A DNA stretch of 64,000 nt from assembly GCA_016795245.1 (NCBI GenBank), contig JAEUIA010000086.1:1-64000 (forward strand), in the 5' to 3' direction. Origin of the DNA: Planctomycetota bacterium (lineage in GTDB: Bacteria > Planctomycetota > UBA1135 > GCA-002686595). A program made the translations under genes and the position numbers. The notes under the pieces are model-generated. The model had not been told where the DNA came from, made no database searches, and was given only the letters and a program-made list of their open reading frames with translations. Below are positions 43,634 to 52,396 of this stretch, in pieces (position 1 is the stretch's first letter; each line of letters starts with the position of its first letter).

Positions 43634-45460
43634 ATGATGCGAATTCGAAAAAACCTGCTGCGCACGATCCTGACACTCGCAGTCCCGCTCCTCTTGGCCG
43701 AACGACTCGTCGCCGGGGATGCGCAGGACTCTTCGTTTCGGACCGCGGTCACGCGTTACCTCTCCAGCTACGAGGCCCGCTATCTCGTGCACCATCGCGC
43801 CCTCGAGGCTGCCCGCTGGCGCGTCCTCGCGGATGGTGGTGCGGATCGGAGTGCACTGCAGGCCTTGAACGAGGCCGAGTTCGCGTTCGCCGCCTTCGTC
43901 GGCAGCATCGAGAACATCGAACTCTCGCGTACCTACCTGCGGCGTGTCAAAGAATTGCCCGAGGTCGAGCAGCGCGAACTCGCGCGCATCAGCTATCTCG
44001 CGGCCGGATCCTCCGACATCGTGTCCGACCTCGTGGAGCAACGGTTGGCGACCAACGCCGCGGCTCTGGACGCACTGCGCTCACAGAACTACGTCCTCCT
44101 TGAACACGCGGTCACGCGAGCCGAAATCGACCGTATTCTGTGGGACGAACTCGACCTCGCGCGGCGACGCGCCGCCTGGGAGAGTCGCTTCGGCGCGGGG
44201 CGTTCCCTGCGCGAAGCGCTCGTGCGCTCGCGCTGGCTCTCGAACGAGACGGTGCGCTCGATGGGCAGCGGCGACTATTTCTCGTACCGCGCGCGCGACT
44301 ACGGCCTGTCGGTTCAGGAACTGCAGCGCCAGATCGACGGCATCTTGCGCGAATTGCGACCGCTGCAGACACAACTGCACACCTTCGTGCGCTACGAACT
44401 GGCGCGCCTGTACGAGATGCCCGTGCCCGACTTGATTCCGGCGCACTGGCTGCCGGAATACGACGGCGCGGACTGGTCCGGGATTGCGCCGTGGATCGGT
44501 TTCGTCCCGCTCGCCGAACTCGACCTGGCGTTGGAGTCCGAATCGCCGCGCGAACTCGTCGAACGTGCCGATCGCCTGTGGGTCAGCCTGGGATTCGATC
44601 CGCTGCCGTCGACCTTCTACGAACGCTCGATCCTGGGCACGAAAACTGGTTTGCAGAGCACTGCGCCCGCCGTCCGCCACATCGACGGCAACGGGGACGT
44701 GCGTGCTTTCGTCCCGTCGACCTTCGGCGCACGCGGTCTGCGCGCTGCCTTGGGCGTCGTCGGGGAAGCTCAGTGCGCGCTGTCGACCGTGCGGCCTGAT
44801 GTGCCCCTGATCTTGCGCACCGGAGCCAATCGCGTCTTTCACGCAGCGCTGGGCGGCGCGGTCACGCACGCAGCCATGCGATCCAGGAGTCTGCGCTCCT
44901 CCGGTCTAGCTGTCGGCGCGGGGAACGACGACTCGATTCCCCGCTTGCTGTCCGAAGCGTTGGCGTTGGTGATGCCGATCGCGTACTCGGGCGGGACGCT
45001 GTGCCGTTTCGAGCGTGAGATCTACCGCGATCGCATTGCTCCGGAAACCTGGAACACGCGCTGGTGGCAGATCGCGGGTCAGTACCAGGGCATTGCGCCT
45101 CCCGCTCCGCGCGACGAGCGCTGGTGTGATCCCGCCGCGATCGAGAGTCTGTTCCGCGCGCCGGCGGAGGGTTACGACAGAGCTCTCCAAGAAGTGATCG
45201 CGTTCGAGCTCTACGATCACGTGGCGCGCAAACTCCTGGACCGGGATCTGCACGCAGCGGACGCCTACGGCCGGACCGAACTGGGAGAGTTCATCGAATC
45301 GATCGCGCGCTTCGGCGCCACGGTCGATTGGCGCACCAAGCTGCGCCAGAAGCTCGGCTACGAGCTCTCGACGCGTGCGATCGTGGACTACTTCGCGCCG
45401 CTCTACGACTGGCTCGAGCGCCGCAACGCGGGCCGCGCTCCCACGTTGCCCGGTTTGTGA
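43634..45460 (+). CDS. M2 (angiotensin-converting enzyme-like) peptidase homologue, zinc site lost
   Basis: A 608-residue exported protein collinear with the M2 family. RYELARLY, VPDLIPAHWLPEYDGADWSG, RWWQIAGQYQGIAPPAPR and the C-terminal YFAPLYDWLE match ACE segments. The zinc motif HEMGH is replaced by roughly GEAQC (377-381), and the third ligand Glu in ACE's GANxGFHEAIGD is Ala here (GANRVFHAALGG, about 397-408). It should not bind zinc, so it is probably a pseudopeptidase. It has an N-terminal signal; the ATG at 43634 is chosen over an upstream GTG. Confidence 0.8.
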   Translation: MMRIRKNLLRTILTLAVPLLLAERLVAGDAQDSSFRTAVTRYLSSYEARYLVHHRALEAARWRVLADGGADRSALQALNEAEFAFAAFVGSIENIELSRTYLRRVKELPEVEQRELARISYLAAGSSDIVSDLVEQRLATNAAALDALRSQNYVLLEHAVTRAEIDRILWDELDLARRRAAWESRFGAGRSLREALVRSRWLSNETVRSMGSGDYFSYRARDYGLSVQELQRQIDGILRELRPLQTQLHTFVRYELARLYEMPVPDLIPAHWLPEYDGADWSGIAPWIGFVPLAELDLALESESPRELVERADRLWVSLGFDPLPSTFYERSILGTKTGLQSTAPAVRHIDGNGDVRAFVPSTFGARGLRAALGVVGEAQCALSTVRPDVPLILRTGANRVFHAALGGAVTHAAMRSRSLRSSGLAVGAGNDDSIPRLLSEALALVMPIAYSGGTLCRFEREIYRDRIAPETWNTRWWQIAGQYQGIAPPAPRDERWCDPAAIESLFRAPAEGYDRALQEVIAFELYDHVARKLLDRDLHAADAYGRTELGEFIESIARFGATVDWRTKLRQKLGYELSTRAIVDYFAPLYDWLERRNAGRAPTLPGL

Positions 45461-45477
45461 AACGCGAAGATCGGCGC

Positions 45478-47409
45478 ATGCGTGTTGTCCCGAACACTGT
45501 CCGCCGCGCAAGCCGCTTGAGGATGGCCGTTCTGATCGCGGCTTTGCTGGTCGCAGTGTGGTTCACGTTCGAACCGGCGCTCGCCGCCGGTTTCGTCAAC
45601 TGGGACGACGGCGCGAGCATCGTCGAGAACACCGCTTTTCGCGGCTTCTCGGCTGAGCACCTGCGCTGGATGTTCACGACGACCTACATGGGTCCGTACC
45701 AACCGCTCTCGTGGCTGAGTCTCGCGCTGGACCATGCCGTCGGTAGATTGGACCCCGCGGTCTACCACCGCACCAACCTGATCTGGCACGCAGTGGGGAC
45801 GATCGCACTGTTCTTCCTGGCGCGGCGCTTCTTCGGACTGTTGCCGGGATTCACTCGTGCTCCCGGGCTCGAGACAGGCACGGCATTCGTCGCGGCTCTC
45901 CTGTTCGCGCTCCATCCGCTGCGCTGCGAATCGGTTTGCTGGGTGACGGAGCGTCGCGACGTTCTCAGCGCGCCGTTTTTCTTCCTCAGTCTGTACGCCT
46001 GGATCGGCTACGCGACCGCACCACGCGGCACAGGGCGCCGTGACTACGGGTTGGCGCACGTCCTGCTCGTGTTGTCGCTCCTCGCCAAGGCATCGGCGAT
46101 CATCATGCCGGCGTTGCTTCTGCTGCTCGATCTAGGTCCCTTGCGCGCGGCAGCTCGCGAGCGCGGTTGGCGCACCGCGGGACTCGAGAAGTTGCCCTCG
46201 CTCGCCATCGTGTCGGTTTTCGCGATCATCGCCTGGCGCGGTCAGGCGGTCGATGCAGCGATGGCGCCGACCGAGTTGCACACCCTGACCACACGCACGA
46301 TCCAAGCCGGTTACGCCGCCTGTTTCTACGCGGTGCGCAGCGTGTGGCCCGTCGGTCTGAGTCCCATCCATCCCATGCCGCCGATCGAGCGTTTCTACGA
46401 CGCGGCGCTGCTCCTGCCTTTCTTCGTCACGCTCGTCACGACCTTGCTCGCGCTCCTCTTCTGGCGCAGGCGATCGGCCGCCGCGTGGAGCTGGTGCGCT
46501 TTTCTCGTCATCCTCGCGCCGGTGAGCGGGCTGGCGCACAGCGGTCCGCAACTCGTGGCCGAGCGCTACACGTACCTGGCTTGTGTGCCCTTCGCGCTGC
46601 TCGCGGCCGGCGCGCTCGCGGCCCTCAGCCTCGAGAGGCGTGCACTCGCGCTGACTCTCGCCGCGGTCGTCCTCGGATCGCTCTGTTGGAAGTCGCGTGA
46701 ACAGTCGCGCATCTGGATCGACACCCAGAGTCTGTGGCACCACGCCTTGTCGGTGGATCCGGACAACAACGTCGCGCTCGAGAACCTGGGCGTGTACGAA
46801 TTGGAACTCGCGCAAAAAGTCCGCGACCCCGCGCGGTCCTTGGAACTCTTGCGGAGCGCGCGCGCACGCCTGGAGCGCGCCGCCCTACTGCGGGCCGAGC
46901 CGCGCCGTCTCTTCAGTCTGGCTGCGACGCACGTGAGGCTGGCCGAGAGCGAGCCCACGCGTCGCGCGGAACACGTCGCGTCGGCGGTGCGCTGCGCGGG
47001 TGAGGCGCGTGCTCTGGCGGCGGCCAGGCAGCGGCGCGTGGAGCCGCGCTGGGCGCTGATTCACGCCGTGGCGCTGTACAACGCCAATCGCCGGGCGGAG
47101 GCTGCGCCTTTGGCCGAGGAAGCGTACGCAGGGATGCCGCGCGACGCCGAGGTCGCCCGCCTCGTCGGCAACTTGCGACTCGAGACGGGGCGCGTGCAGG
47201 AAGCACTGGCGCTCTTCGAGTCGCTGGCGCGCGCCGATCGGGACAACAGCCTGTGGTGGTACGAGATCGCACGTGCTCACGAGCGCGCAGGCGACGCGCA
47301 GAAGTCGCGCGAAGCGGCTCGCGAGGGGCGACGCCTGGCGGACAAGATCTTCGGCGCCAGGGCTGTGGAATTGTCCTGGTACGCCGAACTCGTGCGGCGC
47401 AGCCAATGA
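45478..47409 (+). CDS. Polytopic membrane protein with C-terminal TPRs (TMTC/glycosyltransferase-like)
   Basis: A 643-residue protein with about 10-12 transmembrane segments (about 15-410) and TPR-like repeats from about 425 on. The first loop contains NWDDGASIVENTAF and the ACE-like GPYQPLSWLSLALDH stretch, typical of the bacterial TPR membrane proteins related to TMTC O-mannosyltransferases and PMT-like GT-C enzymes. WDD at the loop gives an acidic pair at the expected catalytic position. Activity inferred only. It lies 17 bases after the M2-like gene. Confidence 0.72.
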   Translation: MRVVPNTVRRASRLRMAVLIAALLVAVWFTFEPALAAGFVNWDDGASIVENTAFRGFSAEHLRWMFTTTYMGPYQPLSWLSLALDHAVGRLDPAVYHRTNLIWHAVGTIALFFLARRFFGLLPGFTRAPGLETGTAFVAALLFALHPLRCESVCWVTERRDVLSAPFFFLSLYAWIGYATAPRGTGRRDYGLAHVLLVLSLLAKASAIIMPALLLLLDLGPLRAAARERGWRTAGLEKLPSLAIVSVFAIIAWRGQAVDAAMAPTELHTLTTRTIQAGYAACFYAVRSVWPVGLSPIHPMPPIERFYDAALLLPFFVTLVTTLLALLFWRRRSAAAWSWCAFLVILAPVSGLAHSGPQLVAERYTYLACVPFALLAAGALAALSLERRALALTLAAVVLGSLCWKSREQSRIWIDTQSLWHHALSVDPDNNVALENLGVYELELAQKVRDPARSLELLRSARARLERAALLRAEPRRLFSLAATHVRLAESEPTRRAEHVASAVRCAGEARALAAARQRRVEPRWALIHAVALYNANRRAEAAPLAEEAYAGMPRDAEVARLVGNLRLETGRVQEALALFESLARADRDNSLWWYEIARAHERAGDAQKSREAAREGRRLADKIFGARAVELSWYAELVRRSQ

Positions 47410-47415
47410 AATGCG

Positions 47416-47450
47416 CGAGGCCGAACCCGGGTGAACCGGATTCGGCCTCG
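47416..47450. terminator. Bidirectional intrinsic terminator-like hairpin
   Basis: Arms 47416-47430 and 47436-47450 pair over 15 bases with one mismatch (CGAGGCCGAA... against TTCGGCCTCG) around GTGAA. It follows the TMTC-like gene by six bases and lies before the end of the convergent secreted-protein gene. No U-tract on either side. Confidence 0.65.
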
Positions 47451-47506
47451 TTCGAGGAATCAGCTGAGGCGCGTGGACCCGCAGCGCGGATCAGGCGCCC
47501 CGCAGA

Positions 47507-49744
47507 TCAGGGCGTCCAGACGACCTGGTAACCGTTCGACAGGTTGTACGTCGTCGGGTTGCAGAAAGTCGGGTCGCCGTCGCGGTACCAGATCTGGTAC
47601 GTGCGCACACCCGGCGCCGCGACGAGGCCCTTGACGGACACCGAAGGATCGGTGACGCCCGGGTAGGACGACGCACCACCGGCGTTGAAGAGGATGCCGA
47701 GGCGCGTGATCGTGCCGCTGACACACAGGAGTCCGTCACCGAAGGCGAGGCCAGGATTCTGCGCGGTGCCCTGGAAGTAGAGCGCCGGGCCGTTCGGCAT
47801 GCCGCTGCCGTTCAAGGCCAGCGAGTCCGCGCTGATCGACGCCGTGCCGCTGACGCCGATGATGGCGCTGGTGAGCAGGGAGTTCGCGCAGCCGCCGCCG
47901 ACGACACCGTTGTTGCCGCAGGGGCAGATGACGCCCGTGCCGTCGCCGAAGCAGTACGGCGTGTTGATCGGCAGGCCCGAACCGGGGACCGGCAGACCGA
48001 CCGCAGTGGCCGAGCCGCCCGAACGGAAGAGGCCGATGTTCACGTTGCCCGAGATGGGCGGCGCGTCGGCGTCGAAGCGGAAGTTGTAGGTCGTGCTCCA
48101 GCGCAACGCGTTGGCGTTGGCGTTCGCAGCGAACGTGCTCGTGCTCCACTCGACGTTGGTGGAAGTCTTGACCGAGGGCCAGTCGGTGCCGTCGTAGGGC
48201 TCGCCGCTGTGGTAGTTGACGTCGTGGAAGTCCACGTTCGTCACGGTCACCGTGTTGTCGGCCGGAACTTGGACGAGGCGCGCCGAATCGTGGCTGTTCA
48301 TGTTGAATACCGCGTACTCGTAGTGCCACAAGCCGCCGCCGATGTCGGTGGCCTTGCCGCCGACGAGGAAGCGTCCGTCGCCGGGGACGTCGACCGTCAC
48401 GAGCGTGACGCCCGTATCCATCAGCGGCCAGCGCTCGATGGCTGCCTGCTCGCGGTTCGTCGTACCCGTGAACGTGCCCGGGAAGCCGCCGCCGCTGATC
48501 GCACCGACCGTGAACGGACGGTTGCTGTAGTTGTTGTACTTGTTGGCGTCCGGCTCGTCCGTGCAGATGTAGACGACCTCAGCCAGGTAGGAGGCTCCGG
48601 CGTTCAGGGCCGGGTCCATGTCGGCATTCTCGACCTGCGTGCGCTTGTAGATCGCGTTACCGGTCGACTGCCAATTCAAGACGTAGGGGTAGGGGTAGAC
48701 GCCCGACCAGGCCTGGATTTCCGAGCGCGGGCCCAGGTTCGACTGCTGGCCGTTGAGGCTCGCGCTGTAGGTGTCGGTCGACCACAGGCCGAGCCAATCG
48801 CACGAGCCGTTCGGCGTCGGCGTCTGGCCGCAGTTGCTGGCGTCCGCGGCGCAGAAGCCGTGCTTCAGCCAGCTCAGGCCGATCTGCTCGAAGCGCGTCG
48901 CGCCGGCGACGGTCTTGAAGCGGTAGAACTGGGTACCGATGACCGGGTGCTGGTTGCACGTCGGACCGCCGGTGGTGCAATCGATCCAGATCGCGTCGGT
49001 CGTGCCGATGTTGCACGAGACGGTCGTGACCGAGTAGCCCGTGATCGTGCCGACCGTGCCGTTCTTCGTGAACGTGCTGCCGATCGTGCTGACGATGACG
49101 TCGGGACCCGCGACCGAGAGTGCCGAGGAGGCGACGACCGGCTGCTGTTGCGCGGGCGGCGTGATGGAGACGCCTTGGCCTTGCGCGCGCGCGCCGATCA
49201 GGGTGAAGGCACCCGCGACGAGCGACTGCGGTCGGCGTGCACCGCGCAGACCGAGTTCGTCGGCCATGGCTTCGTGCAGCAGGAATTCGCCGGACAGGGC
49301 GATGTCGCCGTTGTCGAAGGTCTTGAGCGCCGTCGCTTCGTCTGCGAAGCGGAACACGGGGCGACCCGCGAGGTCGCCGGTGGTGGCGTAGAACACCCAA
49401 CCGTCGGCGTCGTTGCGCAGCGACAATTCGCCGATCGCGAGCGGGCTGTCGGATTGCTCGCCCATCACGAGTTCGCCGCGTCCGTGGACGAGCGGCGACG
49501 ACGAGAGCTCAGCACCGTCGGCGTTGGCCGACGAAATGCCGCGCACGGTCAGGAGCTGCGGACGATCCGTACGCGCGCCGCGCGGCGCGACCAGCGTGCT
49601 GAGCGGCAGACCGGTGTCGGCGGGGGTGTAGACGAGGATCTCGCCGGAGAGAAGGAAGGTGTTCGGTTGCGTTGCCGCGGACGGCGAGGCGACGGCAACC
49701 GATGCCAATACAGATGCACTGAGCATCCAGGCGAACTGATTCAT
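47507..49744 (-). CDS. Large secreted protein with C-terminal Cys-rich planctomycete domain, paralogue 1
   Basis: A 745-residue exported protein. A signal peptide (MNQFAWMLSASVLASVAVASPSA) is followed by a region beginning SGEILVYTP, a central block with several Cys pairs, and a C-terminal domain containing CFGDGTGVICPCGNNG and a terminal TYNLSNGYQVVWTP. It is a full-length paralogue of the next gene upstream (50031-52277). No catalytic motif found. GAAAGGT lies upstream of the ATG. Probably surface-exposed or outer-layer. Confidence 0.78.
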   Translation of the reverse strand: MNQFAWMLSASVLASVAVASPSAATQPNTFLLSGEILVYTPADTGLPLSTLVAPRGARTDRPQLLTVRGISSANADGAELSSSPLVHGRGELVMGEQSDSPLAIGELSLRNDADGWVFYATTGDLAGRPVFRFADEATALKTFDNGDIALSGEFLLHEAMADELGLRGARRPQSLVAGAFTLIGARAQGQGVSITPPAQQQPVVASSALSVAGPDVIVSTIGSTFTKNGTVGTITGYSVTTVSCNIGTTDAIWIDCTTGGPTCNQHPVIGTQFYRFKTVAGATRFEQIGLSWLKHGFCAADASNCGQTPTPNGSCDWLGLWSTDTYSASLNGQQSNLGPRSEIQAWSGVYPYPYVLNWQSTGNAIYKRTQVENADMDPALNAGASYLAEVVYICTDEPDANKYNNYSNRPFTVGAISGGGFPGTFTGTTNREQAAIERWPLMDTGVTLVTVDVPGDGRFLVGGKATDIGGGLWHYEYAVFNMNSHDSARLVQVPADNTVTVTNVDFHDVNYHSGEPYDGTDWPSVKTSTNVEWSTSTFAANANANALRWSTTYNFRFDADAPPISGNVNIGLFRSGGSATAVGLPVPGSGLPINTPYCFGDGTGVICPCGNNGVVGGGCANSLLTSAIIGVSGTASISADSLALNGSGMPNGPALYFQGTAQNPGLAFGDGLLCVSGTITRLGILFNAGGASSYPGVTDPSVSVKGLVAAPGVRTYQIWYRDGDPTFCNPTTYNLSNGYQVVWTP

Positions 49745-49976
49745 GATCCGAAACCTTTCACGAGAGAGAGAATGGCGCCCGGACCGCCTGAGAGCGGCAA
49801 AGGTCCGCGGCACTGTGAGAGCGCTCTACTCTAAGGGTATGCCGAGGTTTCGATTGTCGCAACCTCTTGAAAAAACAGCGCTTCTGCGGCGCTCACGTCA
49901 GCTGCTCAGACCGCACTTCGGCGCTCACGCTTTCCATACACACGGCTCGCGCAGGGCCTGCGCGCCGAAAACAATT

Positions 49977-50008
49977 CCGGCCGAGGGTTTAGGAAAACCC
50001 CCGGCCGG
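49977..50008 (-). terminator. Rho-independent terminator of paralogue 2
   Basis: Read on the minus strand, a 14-bp stem with one A-C mismatch (CCGGCCGGGGGTTT against AAACCCTCGGCCGG, 4-nt loop) begins 22 bases after the stop at 50031 and is followed by AATTGTTTTC, a short T-rich tail. This is the clearest intrinsic terminator in the window. Confidence 0.8.
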
Positions 50009-50030
50009 ACAATTCGATTCTCCGTAGTTT

Positions 50031-52277
50031 CTACGGAACCCAGGTCACGCTGACTCCGTTGGTCAAATTGAACGTGCTCGGTGTGCAGAAACTGCCGGCG
50101 TCCCTGAACCACTGCTGGTAGTAGTGAGTCGCACCCGCGATGGCGCCGCCCGCGACCGAGATCAACGGGTCCGCGCCGCTCGGGAACGTGGAAGCGCCGG
50201 CGGTCGAGAACTTCACGCCCAGGCGGATGATGGCGCCGCCTGCGCAGAGGAGACCGTCACCGAAGGGGCCACCCGCACCGCCCGCCAGCGGAGCCGAGCC
50301 TTGGAAGTAGAGCCCCGGCCCGTTCGGCATCCCGGTCGTCGTGACCGAGAACGTGTCCGCGGAAATGCGCGCGATTCCGGCGCCCACCAGGTTGGCGCCC
50401 GCCGGATTGAGCGAGTGCGCGCAGCCGTTGCCGGCGGCGCCGGCGTTGCCACACGGACAGGCAGAGCCCGTTCCGTCACCGAAGCAGTAGGGAATCCACA
50501 GCTTGTCCGGCACCGGCAGGCCGACCGCCGTCGCGATCCCGCCCGAACGGAACAACCCGATCTCGATGTCACCTACCGTCGGACCGACATTGGCGTCGAA
50601 ACGGAAGTTGTAGGTCGTGCTCCAGCGCAGTGCGTTGGCATTTGCATTCGTGAAGAACGGGCTCGTCGCCCACTCGACGTTCGACGAGTTGCGCACACCG
50701 GGCCAGTCCGTGCCGTCGTACGGCTCGCCGCTGTGGTAGGGGACGTCGTGGAACCCGATGCTGCCGCCGTTGACGTTGACCGAGACATCGACGGGCACTG
50801 TGATGCGCTGGGCGGAGTCGTGGCAGTTCATGTTGAACACGGCGTACTCGTAGTGCCACAGGTTGCCGCCCAGGTCCGTGACCTTGGCGCCGACGTAGAA
50901 CCGACCGTCGCCGGGCACGTCCACCGGCACGATCGTGACGCCCGGATCGAGGATCGGCCAGCGTTCGAAGGCTGACTGTTGCCAGATCGTCGAGCCCGTG
51001 AATTCGAGGTTGTACTGGCTGCCCGTCAGCGCGCCGACCGTGACTGCGCGGTTGCTGTAGTTGTTGTAGCGGTTGGCTTCGGGCTCGTCCGTGCAGATGT
51101 ACACGACGTCGCACAGGTACTGCGCGCCCGCGTTCTGTGCCGGATCCAGATCAGCGGTCTCGATCTGGCAACGCTTCCAGATCGCGTTGCCCGTCACGCC
51201 CCAGTTCAACTGGTAGGGGTAGGGGTACAGCCCTGTCCAAGGGTTGATCTCCGAGCGCGGACCGCAGCCGGTCTGGCTCGCGTTCAATCCCGAACCGTAC
51301 GTGTCGGTCGCGAAGAGACCCAGCCAGTCGCAGCTGCCGTTCGGGGTGTACGGAGTGCCGCAGTTCGGCGCGTCGGCCGCGCAGAATCCGTGCTTCAGCC
51401 AACTCATGCCGATCTGCTCGAAGCGCGTCGCGCCGGCGACGGTCTTCAGGCGGTAGAACTGCGTGCCGATGACCGGGTGCTGATTGCAACTTGCACCTCC
51501 GGTCGTGCAGTCGATCCAGATCGCGTCTTGCGTGCCGATGTTGCACGAGACGGTGGTCACGGCCCACGCGCCGATCGTGCCGACGACACCGTACTCCGTG
51601 AGGGATCCGCCGATCGTGCTCACGACTACGTCCGGGCCTGCGACCGAGAGGGCCGAGGAGGCCGTCACCAAGGCGGTGCGCGGTGCGACGGAAGGCGGCG
51701 TGCTGAACAGGCCGGGGTAGCTCGAGGCATGCAGCGTCGTCGCTCCGACGATGAGTGAGTGCGGCGGTGCGATCAGTCCCAACTCGGCCGCCATCGATTC
51801 GTCGAGCACCAATTCACCGCTGATCGTGAACTCCAATTCGGACAGGCGCTTGATCGACGCCGAATCCGGCGCGATCACGAAGATCGGGCGCGCCGCCAAT
51901 TCGCCTTGTGAGCCGAAGAAGGTCCACAGTCCGTCTTGGACGTGCAGCGACAATTCGCCGATCTCGAGCGGGTTGGCCGAGCCTTCTCCCATGACGAGCG
52001 CCGCGCGTCCGCTGGCCAACGGGCCGGAGTCGAAGCGCGAGAGGTCGTCGCTGGCCGAGGATTGACTGGTCACGCGCAACAGCAGTTCGCTGTCCGTGCG
52101 CGCACCGCGCGGCGCCACGACCGTGGACTCCGCGAGACCGCTCACGCGCGGCGAGTAGACCAGGATCTCACCAGACACGACGTAATTACGCAGCGGGTTG
52201 CTTTCGTTCGCGGGCTGTGCGAACGCGGACGGTGCCAGAGCAGTGACCGCGCACAACAGCAAAGTGCGTTGCAGCAT
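50031..52277 (-). CDS. Large secreted protein with C-terminal Cys-rich planctomycete domain, paralogue 2
   Basis: A 748-residue exported protein (signal MLQRTLLLCAVTALAPSAFA). It is collinear with the downstream gene: SGEILVYSP, the central SxVEWATS/NANALRWSTTYNFRFDA block and the C-terminal CFGDGTGSACPCGNAG domain, ending TFNLTNGVSVTWVP. The two genes are 286 nt apart in the same orientation, a clear tandem duplication. Both have GAAAGGT before the ATG. Function unknown; probably cell-surface. Confidence 0.78.
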   Translation of the reverse strand: MLQRTLLLCAVTALAPSAFAQPANESNPLRNYVVSGEILVYSPRVSGLAESTVVAPRGARTDSELLLRVTSQSSASDDLSRFDSGPLASGRAALVMGEGSANPLEIGELSLHVQDGLWTFFGSQGELAARPIFVIAPDSASIKRLSELEFTISGELVLDESMAAELGLIAPPHSLIVGATTLHASSYPGLFSTPPSVAPRTALVTASSALSVAGPDVVVSTIGGSLTEYGVVGTIGAWAVTTVSCNIGTQDAIWIDCTTGGASCNQHPVIGTQFYRLKTVAGATRFEQIGMSWLKHGFCAADAPNCGTPYTPNGSCDWLGLFATDTYGSGLNASQTGCGPRSEINPWTGLYPYPYQLNWGVTGNAIWKRCQIETADLDPAQNAGAQYLCDVVYICTDEPEANRYNNYSNRAVTVGALTGSQYNLEFTGSTIWQQSAFERWPILDPGVTIVPVDVPGDGRFYVGAKVTDLGGNLWHYEYAVFNMNCHDSAQRITVPVDVSVNVNGGSIGFHDVPYHSGEPYDGTDWPGVRNSSNVEWATSPFFTNANANALRWSTTYNFRFDANVGPTVGDIEIGLFRSGGIATAVGLPVPDKLWIPYCFGDGTGSACPCGNAGAAGNGCAHSLNPAGANLVGAGIARISADTFSVTTTGMPNGPGLYFQGSAPLAGGAGGPFGDGLLCAGGAIIRLGVKFSTAGASTFPSGADPLISVAGGAIAGATHYYQQWFRDAGSFCTPSTFNLTNGVSVTWVP

Positions 52278-52396
52278 GATTCGGACCTTTCGAGAGAACT
52301 GGGGCGCACGACATCCCGGCGTCGAAGGGGACGCGGCATCGGGGCGCGGCGGAATCGTCCCCTTGAGGCTATGCCAACCGGCCGGGCTGCGCAATC

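Noticed and set aside
48209..49834. Long plus-strand frame opposite the first secreted paralogue
   Set aside because: Arg-rich antisense shadow with no start signal; the minus strand has a signal peptide and family features.
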